In this document: one piece after another, positions 1-8,936 of the stretch | How positions within the stretch are numbered: the first letter of the stretch is position 1 | Layout: every line of letters starts with the position of its first letter | NCBI RefSeq assembly: GCF_007828035.1 | Contig: NZ_VITV01000007.1 | Location: forward strand, 62,001-126,000 | Length of the DNA stretch: 64,000 bases | Source of the DNA: Nitrospirillum amazonense | Lineage (GTDB): Bacteria; Pseudomonadota; Alphaproteobacteria; Azospirillales; Azospirillaceae | Direction of reading: 5' to 3' | The notes under the pieces: model-generated | The model's database searches: none | The model's input: the letters and a program-made list of their open reading frames with translations, nothing else | What the model was told of the DNA's origin: nothing | Position numbers and translations under genes: made by a program

Positions 1-180
1 CCCGCACCCGCGCGCCCGGCGAACCTGCGGGCCGTGAATGGGCACGGGCACGGACACAATGGCCGCGTGGTCCCGGCGTCGGTTCGCGTCGGGGCCGGGC
101 GCAAGGCCGCCGCCGGCTTCGCCCTGGACCTGAGCAACGGCGCCGGCGATGCGCGCGACGCCGAGTTCGAGAAGTACTGA
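1..180 (+). CDS. Methyl-accepting chemotaxis protein, C-terminal tail only (5' truncated by window)
   Basis: Frame 1 is open from the first base to a TGA at 178-180 and encodes 59 residues of a Pro/Ala/Gly-rich tail ending in EFEKY. The last 30 or so residues match the tail of the complete chemoreceptor at 768-2741 almost exactly, at DNA as well as protein level. This is therefore the 3' end of a second, paralogous chemoreceptor gene whose sensor and signalling domains lie upstream of the window. The Ala/Pro-rich stretch resembles the flexible linker that joins a signalling hairpin to a C-terminal tether. cheW follows 15 bp downstream, so this gene probably belongs to the same operon. Confidence 0.85.
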   Translation, partial: PAPARPANLRAVNGHGHGHNGRVVPASVRVGAGRKAAAGFALDLSNGAGDARDAEFEKY

Positions 181-195
181 GGTCCCGAGGCCATC

Positions 196-738
196 ATGAA
201 CAGCCTGACCCAAACCTCGCGGGAGGCGCAGTTCGTCACGCTCGGCATCGAGCGCGAGATCTACGCTGTCCCGGTCGAAGCGGTGGTGGAAATCCTGGAC
301 ATGCGGCCGGTGTTCCGCATCCCGGAAACCCCGCCCTACCTTGTCGGACTGATCGACGTCCGGGGCCGGGGTGTGCCGGTGATCGACCTGCGGCTGAAAC
401 TGGGCCTGTCGCCCGGCATCCCCTCGGAACATACCCGCATCCTAGTCCTGCATGTCCCGATCAACGGGCGGGACATCGCCCTGGGCCTGATGGCGGACCG
501 GGTGTTCGAGGTCCTGCCGCTGGACCTAAGCCAACTGGAGACACCGCCGGATATCGGGGTGTCGTGGCGCTCCGACTACATTCGTGGCGTGGGCCGCCGC
601 GGCGACGGCTTCGTCATCGTCTTCGACCTGGCGACACTGTTCACCGCCGACGAGGCGTCGGTCATCGGGCGTAAGGCCGTGCCCGACCTGGCGGCCAGCG
701 CCTCCGCCCAACCGCTGCCGGCGGCCGCCACCCTTTAA
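196..738 (+). CDS. cheW: Chemotaxis coupling protein CheW
   Basis: A 180-residue protein with a single CheW-like SH3-type domain over residues 10-150 (start [15 protein letters not shown], then the IRGR-like [11 protein letters not shown] core). CheW bridges chemoreceptor tips to the kinase CheA in the cytoplasmic signalling array. The length is typical apart from a short Ala/Pro-rich C-terminal extension. The ATG at 196 begins the conserved N-terminus. The gene sits between two chemoreceptor genes and ahead of cheR and cheB in one direction, so it is part of a che operon; cheA and cheY are not in the window and may lie upstream. Confidence 0.93.
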   Translation: MNSLTQTSREAQFVTLGIEREIYAVPVEAVVEILDMRPVFRIPETPPYLVGLIDVRGRGVPVIDLRLKLGLSPGIPSEHTRILVLHVPINGRDIALGLMADRVFEVLPLDLSQLETPPDIGVSWRSDYIRGVGRRGDGFVIVFDLATLFTADEASVIGRKAVPDLAASASAQPLPAAATL

Positions 739-767
739 GACAATTCGACGATCAAGGATCCTTCGCG

Positions 768-2741
768 ATGCGCATGACCATCAAGCTGAAACTGGGGCTG
801 ACCTTCGCGGTCATCGTCGCGTTGTCGACCACCAGCGCCGTCCTGGGCATACAGAAACTGGCCGCCCTGGATGAAAGCCTGCACCACATGGCCCAGGGGC
901 CGATGCAGCAGATCAAGCTGGCCCAGGATCTCTACACCGACCTCATGACCGTGACGCGGTCGGAGAAGAGCCTGCTGCTGGCGGACAGCAAGGAGCTGGT
1001 GAGCCAGTATGAGGCGCGGATCGCCAAGGAACAGCAGGCCCTGGAGGCCGATCGCGCCAAGCTGGACTCCCTCACCAGCGGTGAAAGCAACAAGAAGGTG
1101 GCGGCCTTTACCGCCGTTTGGAAACAATTCCTGCCCATCCAGAATCGGGTTATCGCCCTGGCGAAAAGTGAGCAGCGGGACGAGGCCGTGCGCCTGTCCC
1201 GCGTCGAGGGGCGGCAGGTGCTGGACAGCGCCGACGCGGCGCTGGACGAGGTGGTGGCCCTGGCCCAGGCGAACATGACGCAGACCGAAGCCGCGGCCAC
1301 CGCCCAGTATGACACCGCGCGGACGGTGCTGACCGCCACGGTCGCCGTCTCGCTGTTGATCGCGCTGGCCGCCGCGACCTGGATCCTGATCAGCATCAGC
1401 CGGGGCCTGCAGGGCGCCATCCGCCTGGCCAACGGCGTCGCCCGCGGCGACCTGGACCAGTCGCTGGCCGTCAGGTCCGATGACGAGATCCGGGACATGG
1501 TGACCGCGCTGAACACCATGATGGACAATTTGCGGGCGACGGCCGGCATCGCCGACACGGTGGCCAATGGGGACCTGACGGTGGAGGCCACGCCCCTGTC
1601 CGACAAGGATACGCTGGGCATCGCGCTGAAGCGCATGATCGCCAACCTGCGGGCCACGGCGCAGGTAGCCGACACGGTCGCCGACGGCGACCTGACGGTG
1701 GAGGCCACGCCCCTGTCCGACAAGGATACGCTGGGCCTGGCGCTGAAGCGCATGGTCGAGAAGCTGCGGGATGTCGTGGGCGAGGCGACGTCGGCGTCGG
1801 ACAACGTGTCGTCGGGCAGCCAGGAGCTGTCGGCGACGGCGGAGGAGCTGTCGCAAGGGGCGACGGAGCAGGCGTCGGCGGCGGAGGAAGCATCGGCATC
1901 GATGGAGCAGATGGCGGCGAACATCAAGCAGAACGCGGACAACGCCAGCCAGACGGAGAAGATCGCGCGGCAGTCCGCGGCGGACGCGCAGACCAGCGGC
2001 GAGGCGGTGACGCGAGCGGTGCAGGCCATGCGGACGATCGCGGAGAAGATCACCATCGTGCAGGAGATCGCGCGCCAGACGGACCTGCTGGCCTTGAACG
2101 CGGCCGTGGAGGCGGCGCGGGCGGGCGAGCACGGCCGGGGCTTCGCCGTGGTGGCATCGGAGGTGCGCAAACTGGCGGAGCGCAGCCAGACGGCGGCGGC
2201 GGAGATCAGCACCATGTCGTCGCAGACGGTGCAGGCGGCGCAGGAGGCGGGTGAGATGCTGACGCGCCTGGTGCCGGACATCAAGAAGACGGCGGAGCTG
2301 GTGGCGGAGATTAGCGCGGCCTGCCGGGAGCAGGACATCGGCGGGGAGCAGATCAACCAGGCAATCCAGCAGCTGGACAAGGTGACGCAGCAGAACGCCA
2401 GCGCGTCGGAACAGATGTCGGCGACGTCGGAGGAGCTGGCGGCGCAGTCGGAGCAGTTGCAGGCCAGCATCGCCTACTTCCGGGTGGATGGGGCAGCGCC
2501 CGCGTCGGTCGCGGCCGCGCGCCGGCCGTCGCGGCCGGTGGCCAGCGCCGCCAAGCCGGCGCCCGCCCCTACGCGCCCGGCGAACCTGCGGACCGCGAAT
2601 GGGCACGGGCCCGGGCACAATGGCCGCGCGGCACCGGTAGCCGCGCGCGTCGGGGCCGGGCGCAAGGCCGCCGCCGGCTTCGCCCTGGACCTGAGCAACG
2701 GCGCCGGCGATGCCCGCGACGCCGAGTTCGAGAAGTACTGA
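768..2741 (+). CDS. Methyl-accepting chemotaxis protein with repeated HAMP-type modules
   Basis: A 657-residue transmembrane chemoreceptor. An N-terminal membrane helix (about 7-29) is followed by a four-helix-bundle-type periplasmic sensor (about 30-180) and a second membrane helix (about 190-210). A HAMP domain and two further near-identical HAMP-like repeats (about 211-335) precede the cytoplasmic coiled-coil signalling domain. The conserved tip lies near residue 440 ([18 protein letters not shown]) and binds CheW/CheA. The last 100 residues are an Ala/Pro/Gly-rich linker ending in EFEKY. That ending fits the general x-aromatic-x-x-aromatic pentapeptide used elsewhere to tether CheR/CheB, whose genes follow directly. 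The ligand cannot be read from the sequence. Confidence 0.93.
   Translation: MRMTIKLKLGLTFAVIVALSTTSAVLGIQKLAALDESLHHMAQGPMQQIKLAQDLYTDLMTVTRSEKSLLLADSKELVSQYEARIAKEQQALEADRAKLDSLTSGESNKKVAAFTAVWKQFLPIQNRVIALAKSEQRDEAVRLSRVEGRQVLDSADAALDEVVALAQANMTQTEAAATAQYDTARTVLTATVAVSLLIALAAATWILISISRGLQGAIRLANGVARGDLDQSLAVRSDDEIRDMVTALNTMMDNLRATAGIADTVANGDLTVEATPLSDKDTLGIALKRMIANLRATAQVADTVADGDLTVEATPLSDKDTLGLALKRMVEKLRDVVGEATSASDNVSSGSQELSATAEELSQGATEQASAAEEASASMEQMAANIKQNADNASQTEKIARQSAADAQTSGEAVTRAVQAMRTIAEKITIVQEIARQTDLLALNAAVEAARAGEHGRGFAVVASEVRKLAERSQTAAAEISTMSSQTVQAAQEAGEMLTRLVPDIKKTAELVAEISAACREQDIGGEQINQAIQQLDKVTQQNASASEQMSATSEELAAQSEQLQASIAYFRVDGAAPASVAAARRPSRPVASAAKPAPAPTRPANLRTANGHGPGHNGRAAPVAARVGAGRKAAAGFALDLSNGAGDARDAEFEKY
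1572..1736 (+). repeat. Direct repeat inside the chemoreceptor (HAMP-like modules)
   Basis: Positions 1572-1619 and 1689-1736 are an identical 48-base sequence, offset by 117 bases (39 codons), and the surrounding bases are also similar. The repeat stays in frame and duplicates one HAMP-like module of the receptor ([17 protein letters not shown] in protein). The lack of synonymous drift over 48 bases suggests a recent duplication or gene conversion. Confidence 0.85.
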
Positions 2742-3626
2742 GTGTTGGCGGATCACGGGGAGGCGGCCTCCAGGGCGGCAGCGGTGGCTGCCGCCGACCG
2801 CCTCGGCGCACGCGACTTTCGTCGGCTGGCCGCCTTCATCCAGGATTACAGCGGCATCAAGATGCCCGAGAGCAAGCGGACCATGGTCGAGGGCCGCCTG
2901 CGCAAACGGGTGGTGGCGACCGGTGCGGCCGACCTGGCGGACTATTGCGCGCGTCTTTTCGATGGCGGCGGCCTGGCGGACGAGGCCATCCACCTGATCG
3001 ACGTCGTCACCACCAACAAGACGGAGTTCTTCCGCGAGCAGGAGCATTTCCGCATCCTGGAGGAGGTGGCGCTGCCGGAACTGCTGGCCCGGCGCCGCGC
3101 CGGGCCGTACACCAGCCTGAAAGTCTGGAGCACCGCCAGCTCGATCGGCGCCGAACCCTACACCCTGGCCATGGTCCTGGCCGACGCCAGCCAGCGTCAT
3201 GGCGGCTTCCGGGTCGACATCGTGGCCACCGACATCTCGACCCGTGTGCTGGAAACGGCTGCCACCGCCATCTATCCGGAGGAGATGATCGCCCCCGTGC
3301 CGCCGGAAATGCGCCAGCGCTACCTGCTGCGCTCCAAGGACCGGGCCCGGCGCCTGGTGCGCATCGTGCCCGAGCTGCGCCGCATGGTCCGGTTCGGCCG
3401 GCTGAACCTGATGGACGCGACATATCCGGTCGATCGCGACCTGGACGTCATCTTCTGCCGCAACATCCTGATCTACTTTGACAAGCCGACGCAGCAGGCG
3501 GTGTTGACCCGCCTGTGCGACCACCTGCGCCCCGGCGGCTACCTGTTCCTGGGGCATTCGGAATCCCTGGCGGGATCCGGCCTGCCGATGCGTCCGCTGG
3601 GCGCCAGCGTCTTCCGGCGGGAGTGA
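2742..3626 (+). CDS. cheR: Chemotaxis protein methyltransferase CheR
   Basis: A 294-residue SAM-dependent enzyme that methylates glutamates on chemoreceptor signalling helices. The N-terminal helical domain (about 20-95) precedes the methyltransferase domain, with the SAM-binding stretch SSIGAEPYTLAM near residue 135 and the CheR hallmark FCRNILIYF near 240. The GTG at 2742 follows the receptor stop codon directly, so the two genes are probably translationally coupled. An internal start near the conserved RDFRRLAAFI segment is possible but has no better ribosome-binding site. cheB follows 6 bp downstream. Confidence 0.93.
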   Translation: MLADHGEAASRAAAVAAADRLGARDFRRLAAFIQDYSGIKMPESKRTMVEGRLRKRVVATGAADLADYCARLFDGGGLADEAIHLIDVVTTNKTEFFREQEHFRILEEVALPELLARRRAGPYTSLKVWSTASSIGAEPYTLAMVLADASQRHGGFRVDIVATDISTRVLETAATAIYPEEMIAPVPPEMRQRYLLRSKDRARRLVRIVPELRRMVRFGRLNLMDATYPVDRDLDVIFCRNILIYFDKPTQQAVLTRLCDHLRPGGYLFLGHSESLAGSGLPMRPLGASVFRRE

Positions 3627-3632
3627 TCGGCC

Positions 3633-4715
3633 ATGCCCCGCAAGATCCGTGTGCTGGTCATCGACGATTCCGCATCGGTCCGCCAGGTCATGACCGACAT
3701 CCTGCAATCGGACCCCGGGATCGACGTGATGGCGACGGCGTCCGACCCGTTCGTCGCCGCGCGCCGCATCCAGCAGGAGGTGCCGGACGTCATCACCCTG
3801 GATGTGGAGATGCCCCGCATGGACGGCATCACCTTCCTGCGGCGGTTGATGTCACAGCGGCCGGTCCCGGTGGTCATTTGCTCCTCGCTGGCCGAGGCAG
3901 GATCGGAAACGGCCAACCAGGCCTGGGACGCCGGCGCCGTCGATATCATCCTGAAGCCCCGCGTGGGCACGGCCGAGTTCCTGCAGGACGCCAAGATCCG
4001 CATCTGCGATGTCGTGAAGGCGGCGGCCCGGGCCCAGCTGAAGCATGTGCCCGCGGCCCCGCGCGTGCGCGAGCCGGAGCGCAAGCTGACCGCCGACGTC
4101 GTCCTGCCGCCTCCGCTGGTCCGCCACCACGCCATGGCCCGGACCACGGAAACCGTGGTCTGCATCGGCGCATCGACCGGGGGCACTGAATCCCTGCGAG
4201 TGGTGTTGGAAAGGCTGCCCGCCGCCAGCCCGGGCATCGTGGTGGTGCAGCACATGCCGGAGAAGTTCACCGAAGCCTTCGCCCGCCGGCTGAACGGCCT
4301 GTGCGAGATGGAGGTCAAGGAGGCGGAGGACGGGGACACGGTGATGCGCGGGCGGGTGCTGATCGCGCCCGGGAACCGCCACATGCTGCTGCAGCGCAGT
4401 GGTGCCCGTTATTACGTCTCGGTCAAGGACGGCCCCCTGGTGTCACGCCATCGGCCGTCCGTCGATGTGCTGTTCCGGTCGGCGGCCACCCATGTCGGCC
4501 CCAACGCCATCGGCATCCTCATGACCGGCATGGGCGACGACGGCGCGCGCGGACTGCTGGAGATGAAGGGGGCCGGTGCCCATACCATCGCCCAGGACGA
4601 GGCCACCTCCGTCGTCTTCGGCATGCCGCGGGAGGCCATCGCCCTGGGCGCCGCCGGCAAGATCCTGCCCCTGGATCAGCTGGCGACGGAAATCATCCGG
4701 GCTGGCAACCGGTGA
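3633..4715 (+). CDS. cheB: Chemotaxis response regulator protein-glutamate methylesterase CheB
   Basis: A 360-residue two-domain protein. The N-terminal receiver (about 5-120) has the phospho-acceptor D57 in [13 protein letters not shown]. The C-terminal methylesterase (about 165-355) has the triad S181 (GASTGG), H207 (VVQHMP) and D303 (GMGDDGA), with the spacing seen in enterobacterial CheB. It demethylates or deamidates chemoreceptors and is activated by phosphorylation from CheA. It is the last gene of the chemotaxis block; the next gene is convergent. Confidence 0.95.
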   Translation: MPRKIRVLVIDDSASVRQVMTDILQSDPGIDVMATASDPFVAARRIQQEVPDVITLDVEMPRMDGITFLRRLMSQRPVPVVICSSLAEAGSETANQAWDAGAVDIILKPRVGTAEFLQDAKIRICDVVKAAARAQLKHVPAAPRVREPERKLTADVVLPPPLVRHHAMARTTETVVCIGASTGGTESLRVVLERLPAASPGIVVVQHMPEKFTEAFARRLNGLCEMEVKEAEDGDTVMRGRVLIAPGNRHMLLQRSGARYYVSVKDGPLVSRHRPSVDVLFRSAATHVGPNAIGILMTGMGDDGARGLLEMKGAGAHTIAQDEATSVVFGMPREAIALGAAGKILPLDQLATEIIRAGNR

Positions 4716-4772
4716 TCCCCATCCCACGGCATCCCATCCCATGACACGGGGGTGGGCGGGGGCGGCGGTGAC

Positions 4773-5876
4773 CTACCGCCGCAGATGGAACTCGCGGCGG
4801 GCATTGGACCAGTAGATCTTGTCGATCACGGCCTTCGGCAGGCCCAGGCCCTTGACCTCGGCGTTCAGCGCGTCGATCCGCTGGCTGCCGGTGGTGGCCA
4901 GGTATCGCCAGTCCGAGCGCCAGAAATGATCGGCCTCCGCCGTGATTCCACCCTCTTCACGGGGCGGGTTCTGGGCGCGCTCCTGCGGTGAGGGCGGGTT
5001 GTCGGTCAGGTCGGTGCCGTATAGCAGCCGGTCCTGGTAGCGGATGAAGAAGGCCCGCACCTTGTCGTGATCGCGCACCGACTGGTACTGCACATTGGTC
5101 AGGCGGGCGGCCAGGTCGACCACCGCGTTGGGATGGGCGTCCAGAAACTTGGCCAACAGGTCGACGTCCCATTCCAGGCTGCCCATGTGCGCCCCGTCCA
5201 CCGCCAGGTTGGGATGGCGTTCGATCATCCGGTCGCGCGCGGCCAGGATGGTCTCAAGGCTCGGCTGCTCGGGATGCAGGTACATGTGGTACTCGGGGTG
5301 CTCGCGGAAATAGCTGCGGTCGTTTTCCGTCGTCATCTGGTCCAGGGGCAGCCAGCAATTCTTCGGCTCGCCCTGATGTGCGATCAGCGGGATGCGCCTT
5401 TCGGCCAGATGGTTCATCACCGGGTCGAAGCCGGGATCATCGAGCATGATCAACTGGCCCTGGGCGTTCCTTTCCACCATGCCGATGTTCTTCCACACCT
5501 TGACCGCCAGCGCGCCCTGGGCGAATTCCGCGTCCAGGTGGCGGATGGTGGCGGCGGCCCATCCTTTCCCGCCGTATCCCTTCATGGAAAAGGTGGTCGC
5601 GAAGTGAAAGCGCCCGGGGTCCAGCGTCTTCAGCGCGTGCGCCACCTTGGCCTGGTCGGCCAGCGGCGGGAAATCAGGGTAGTCAACGTTGATCGACAGC
5701 AGCTCGAACCCGTCCTTGCGGGCGATGTCGAGGAACTCGTGCCCCTGCCGGTTGGCGTGGACATGGGCGTCGAACTTGGGCACCGAGGCGAAATCCGCCT
5801 CGGTGTAGAGCAATTCGTCGGCGTTCGCCGCGAACGCGATCAGCGTCACGGCGAACGCCAGTGCAAGCTTGGACAT
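4773..5876 (-). CDS. Exported amidohydrolase-2 family metal-dependent hydrolase
   Basis: A 367-residue protein starting at ATG 5876 (MSKLALAFAV), which begins a clear signal peptide cut near ANADE. The longer frame to 5927 would overlap the upstream receptor gene and bury the signal peptide. Metal-binding features of the amidohydrolase superfamily are visible: HxH in DAHVHAN, later histidines in AHQGEP and GAHMGS, and an aspartate in YGTDL. A hydrolase in the periplasm is therefore likely, but the substrate is unknown. It is the last gene of the six-gene amino-sugar operon, 10 bp after the TonB receptor. It is not an obvious cytoplasmic GalNAc-6-phosphate deacetylase because it is exported. 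Confidence 0.82.
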   Translation of the reverse strand: MSKLALAFAVTLIAFAANADELLYTEADFASVPKFDAHVHANRQGHEFLDIARKDGFELLSINVDYPDFPPLADQAKVAHALKTLDPGRFHFATTFSMKGYGGKGWAAATIRHLDAEFAQGALAVKVWKNIGMVERNAQGQLIMLDDPGFDPVMNHLAERRIPLIAHQGEPKNCWLPLDQMTTENDRSYFREHPEYHMYLHPEQPSLETILAARDRMIERHPNLAVDGAHMGSLEWDVDLLAKFLDAHPNAVVDLAARLTNVQYQSVRDHDKVRAFFIRYQDRLLYGTDLTDNPPSPQERAQNPPREEGGITAEADHFWRSDWRYLATTGSQRIDALNAEVKGLGLPKAVIDKIYWSNARREFHLRR

Positions 5877-5886
5877 GGGGTCGCCC

Positions 5887-8800
5887 TCAGAATTGATAGG
5901 CGGCGCCGGCCACGAAGGTGCGGCCATAGGCGGAATATCCGGCGCCGACGCCGCTGGTGCTCTGCCCCACGGACTGGCCGGGCGCCCAGGGCAGCAGCGG
6001 GTTGCCGTTCAGGTAGGTCCGCGCCACCGAGTTGGTCAGGTTCTTGGCCTCGACATAGACGTCGAAGCCATGCAGGAACTTGTAGTGGACGCTGGCCGTG
6101 ACCCAGTCGAAAGAGTCGGCCTTGGCCGGCCAGCCGGGCACCTCGGTGCACATCGAGCAGGCGTAGGTGTAGCCCGACGCGTGGTCCCAGGTGATGTCGC
6201 CGGACAGCCCATCCTTGTCGTAGATCAGGCTCAGCGACGAGGTGATCGGTGGTACCGGGTCGATCGCGCCCAGCGATTTGCCGTTCTGGTCGTAACCCTG
6301 GCTGCTGGTGGCGGTGAACTGGGCATGGATGCCCACGCCCAGATCGGTCATGTGCTGCCAGGTCAGTTCGATGCCGGCGAAGGTGCTCTTGGCGCCGTTG
6401 GACGGGGCCGTCACCGTCCACAGGAAGGGTGTGCCAGGCACGGTGCCGGGCGGGCCGCCGACGTACTGCATGGTGCCGAGATCCACATTCGTCGTCACCC
6501 CCTCATAGATGTCGTCGCGGATCCGCTTGCCGAACAGGGCGACGGTGAAGGCGGCGTGCGGCATGTAGTACCACTCGGCCGACAGGTCCGCCTGCCAGGC
6601 CTTGATGGGGCGCAGGCCGGCGGTGCCGCCGTAGAACAGCTGGGGCTCGCCGTTGATGGCGTTGTTGGACGAGGTCGGCGCCAGCTGGTTAAGGTTTGGG
6701 CGCGATAGGGTCTGGGCCACCGCCGCGCGCAGCTGCAGTTCCTCCGGCATGGCCCAATAGGCGAAATTGGCGGACGGCAGCGGAATGATGTAGGAGCCAT
6801 GCGAGTTTGAGGCCTGGCCGGTCGCGTATTGCACGTTCCAGGTCTGGGTGGCACCGACGGCGGTCGGGGTCCACAGCGACACCGGCACGGCCGCGGCGGT
6901 GCTGGCGTCGGTTTCGGTGCGCACCACGCGCACACCGATGTTGCCCGACCACCGCGCGCCCGACATCTCCGCCTCGACATAGAAGCTGTCGGTGCGTTCC
7001 TTGACGCTGTAGGAGTTGTAGGGGTTTTCCTGCGGCAGGGTCTGCGAGAAGTCAAACGGCGTATAGGGTGCTGCGCAGACGGTCGGGTAATTCTGGCAAT
7101 AGAAGGGGTTGGGCTTGCCGTTCAGGCTCCTGAGGAAGTTCAGCAGCGCCGCCGAATTGAGGCGCGGCAGCGTGGTCGGGAAGGATCCGCCGGCGCCCTG
7201 CATGAAATTGGGCGGGCTGACCATGGTGACCACGTCATAACCCTGCGAGGCGAAGGAATAGGGGTTGCATTGGATGGGGCAGCCGGCGGTGTTGTACAGC
7301 GTGCCATACTGGCCCGAGCCGTTGTCCCAGTCGTTGCTGATGTCCTGGCGGCTTTTCTCGCGCCGCGTTTCCCCTCCGCCGAAGGTGAGGCGGTCGATGA
7401 AGAAGGCGTTGACGTCATAGGTGCCGTCGAGATTGATGCCGCGCACCTGGTCCTTCACGGTGTAGCCGTTGAGACCGACATAGTGGGTCGACCAGTATTT
7501 GTTGTCGTTGAGGAAGCCGGAATTCATCAGCGCCGTGTAGGAGCAATAGCCGGCATTGGTCGAACTGGCCGTTCCCGAGGGGCAGGCGCCGAGGCCGAGT
7601 TGGCTGGGCGGGATGGCGACGTTGAGGCTGGGCAGCCCCCGCACGGTATCGGACATGTTCAGGATGTCCTCGGCATAGGGCGTGGCGGACACCAGGCCGG
7701 CGGTCATGAAGGTGTCCTTGCCGCCCTCGGGCCGGTCGGCGGCGGAGCGGTAGGCGTCCACCGCCAGGGACAGCCGTGACGTGGCCTGCCACTTGGCATT
7801 GATGCCCACCAGGCTGGTGTCGACCTTGCGGGCCACGGTGTTGTTGACCATTTCCGGCTGGAAGTCGTTGACCGACACGCCGCTGATGATGCCGTTCTGG
7901 TAGGTGGCGTTGTTCCAGGTCGGATTGCCGTTCTGGTCGCTGCCATAGGGGAAGTAATAGCTTTCATTATAGCCGACCTGGGGGTCCTGCAGCCGGGTCC
8001 ACAGGCCATCCACGGCGATCTTCAGCGTGTCGGTCGGGCGCCATTCGATGCTGCCCGAGACCGCGTCGCGCTTCTTCTCGTCATAGATCGAGCCGAAGGT
8101 GATGCAGCAGGGCGTCGCCGCCAGGGCGTGCGGGTTGCCGCTGCCATCGAACGGATAGGTGTTGGGGCCGTAGATGTTCTGCTGGTAGGCGTTCAGCGAG
8201 TCCGTACGGATATTGTTGTCCGAATGCACAGCGCCGATCAGGATTCCCCAGGTGCCGGTTGAATCGGTATCGGATAGGAAGGCCGTATATTTCTGGCCGT
8301 GCAGGGTCGACATGTCGTTGTAGTCGCCCTCGGCATGGACGCCGCCATGCAGGCCGGGATTGTCGAAGGGGCTGGCGGTGCGCAAATTCACCGTGCCGCC
8401 GATGCTGCCCTCCAGCGCCGACGCCTGGGGTGATTTCAGCACGTCGGCGGCGGTGATCACCTCGGACGGCAGCACGTCGAAGGCCAGGTCGCGGCCGTCA
8501 TCGTCGGTGGCCAGGACACGGTTGTTCCAGGTGACGATATTGTACTGCGCGCCCAGGCCCCGGACGCTGACCTTCTGCCCCTCGCCGCCGGTGGTGCGCG
8601 AAATGGTGATGCCGGGCAGATGCGCCAGTGAGTCGGCGACGTCCGCGTCCGGAAAGCGCCCCAGCTCGGTGGAGTTGATGGAATCAAGGACGACCGATGC
8701 GTTCCTTTTCACCTCCAGCGACTTTTCCAGGTCGGCGCGGATGCCGGTGACCACGATCTCCTCCAAGTCGCCCGTGGCGGATGGGACATTGGTGGATTGG

Positions 8801-8895
8801 GCCCAGGCCCCGCCCCCGCATCCCATCGCCAGGATCATCGGCAGGATCCAGGCGCTTTGCGGCGTTCTTTGAGTCGTCTTCAGACCTCTCCTCAT
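5887..8895 (-). CDS. TonB-dependent outer-membrane receptor, probably for an amino sugar or galactoside
   Basis: A 1002-residue receptor. The ATG at 8895 (MRRGLKTTQ) has a near-perfect AGGAGGT ribosome-binding site a few bases upstream. The longer frame from 8940 overlaps the kinase stop and lacks one, so 8895 was chosen. After a signal peptide ending in GAWAQ come a TonB-box-like EEIVVTG, a plug domain (about 60-170, with the conserved VSVRGLG) and a large beta-barrel ending in the terminal Phe of AAYQF. The size and plug style resemble the carbohydrate receptors common in Caulobacter- and sphingomonad-type alphaproteobacteria. Its place in the amino-sugar operon suggests uptake of a galactosamine-containing oligosaccharide (inference). 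Confidence 0.9.
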   Translation of the reverse strand: MRRGLKTTQRTPQSAWILPMILAMGCGGGAWAQSTNVPSATGDLEEIVVTGIRADLEKSLEVKRNASVVLDSINSTELGRFPDADVADSLAHLPGITISRTTGGEGQKVSVRGLGAQYNIVTWNNRVLATDDDGRDLAFDVLPSEVITAADVLKSPQASALEGSIGGTVNLRTASPFDNPGLHGGVHAEGDYNDMSTLHGQKYTAFLSDTDSTGTWGILIGAVHSDNNIRTDSLNAYQQNIYGPNTYPFDGSGNPHALAATPCCITFGSIYDEKKRDAVSGSIEWRPTDTLKIAVDGLWTRLQDPQVGYNESYYFPYGSDQNGNPTWNNATYQNGIISGVSVNDFQPEMVNNTVARKVDTSLVGINAKWQATSRLSLAVDAYRSAADRPEGGKDTFMTAGLVSATPYAEDILNMSDTVRGLPSLNVAIPPSQLGLGACPSGTASSTNAGYCSYTALMNSGFLNDNKYWSTHYVGLNGYTVKDQVRGINLDGTYDVNAFFIDRLTFGGGETRREKSRQDISNDWDNGSGQYGTLYNTAGCPIQCNPYSFASQGYDVVTMVSPPNFMQGAGGSFPTTLPRLNSAALLNFLRSLNGKPNPFYCQNYPTVCAAPYTPFDFSQTLPQENPYNSYSVKERTDSFYVEAEMSGARWSGNIGVRVVRTETDASTAAAVPVSLWTPTAVGATQTWNVQYATGQASNSHGSYIIPLPSANFAYWAMPEELQLRAAVAQTLSRPNLNQLAPTSSNNAINGEPQLFYGGTAGLRPIKAWQADLSAEWYYMPHAAFTVALFGKRIRDDIYEGVTTNVDLGTMQYVGGPPGTVPGTPFLWTVTAPSNGAKSTFAGIELTWQHMTDLGVGIHAQFTATSSQGYDQNGKSLGAIDPVPPITSSLSLIYDKDGLSGDITWDHASGYTYACSMCTEVPGWPAKADSFDWVTASVHYKFLHGFDVYVEAKNLTNSVARTYLNGNPLLPWAPGQSVGQSTSGVGAGYSAYGRTFVAGAAYQF

Positions 8896-8936
8896 TCCTT
8901 CCACCTCCTGTTCGGTCGCGGCATTCGAGGCCGCTT

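Noticed and set aside
735-3707. 990-residue minus-strand open frame across the chemotaxis genes
   Set aside because: It is an antisense shadow of G+C-rich coding DNA; it has His/Gln/Arg-rich low-complexity sequence and no recognisable domain, while the plus strand encodes clear receptor and CheR proteins.
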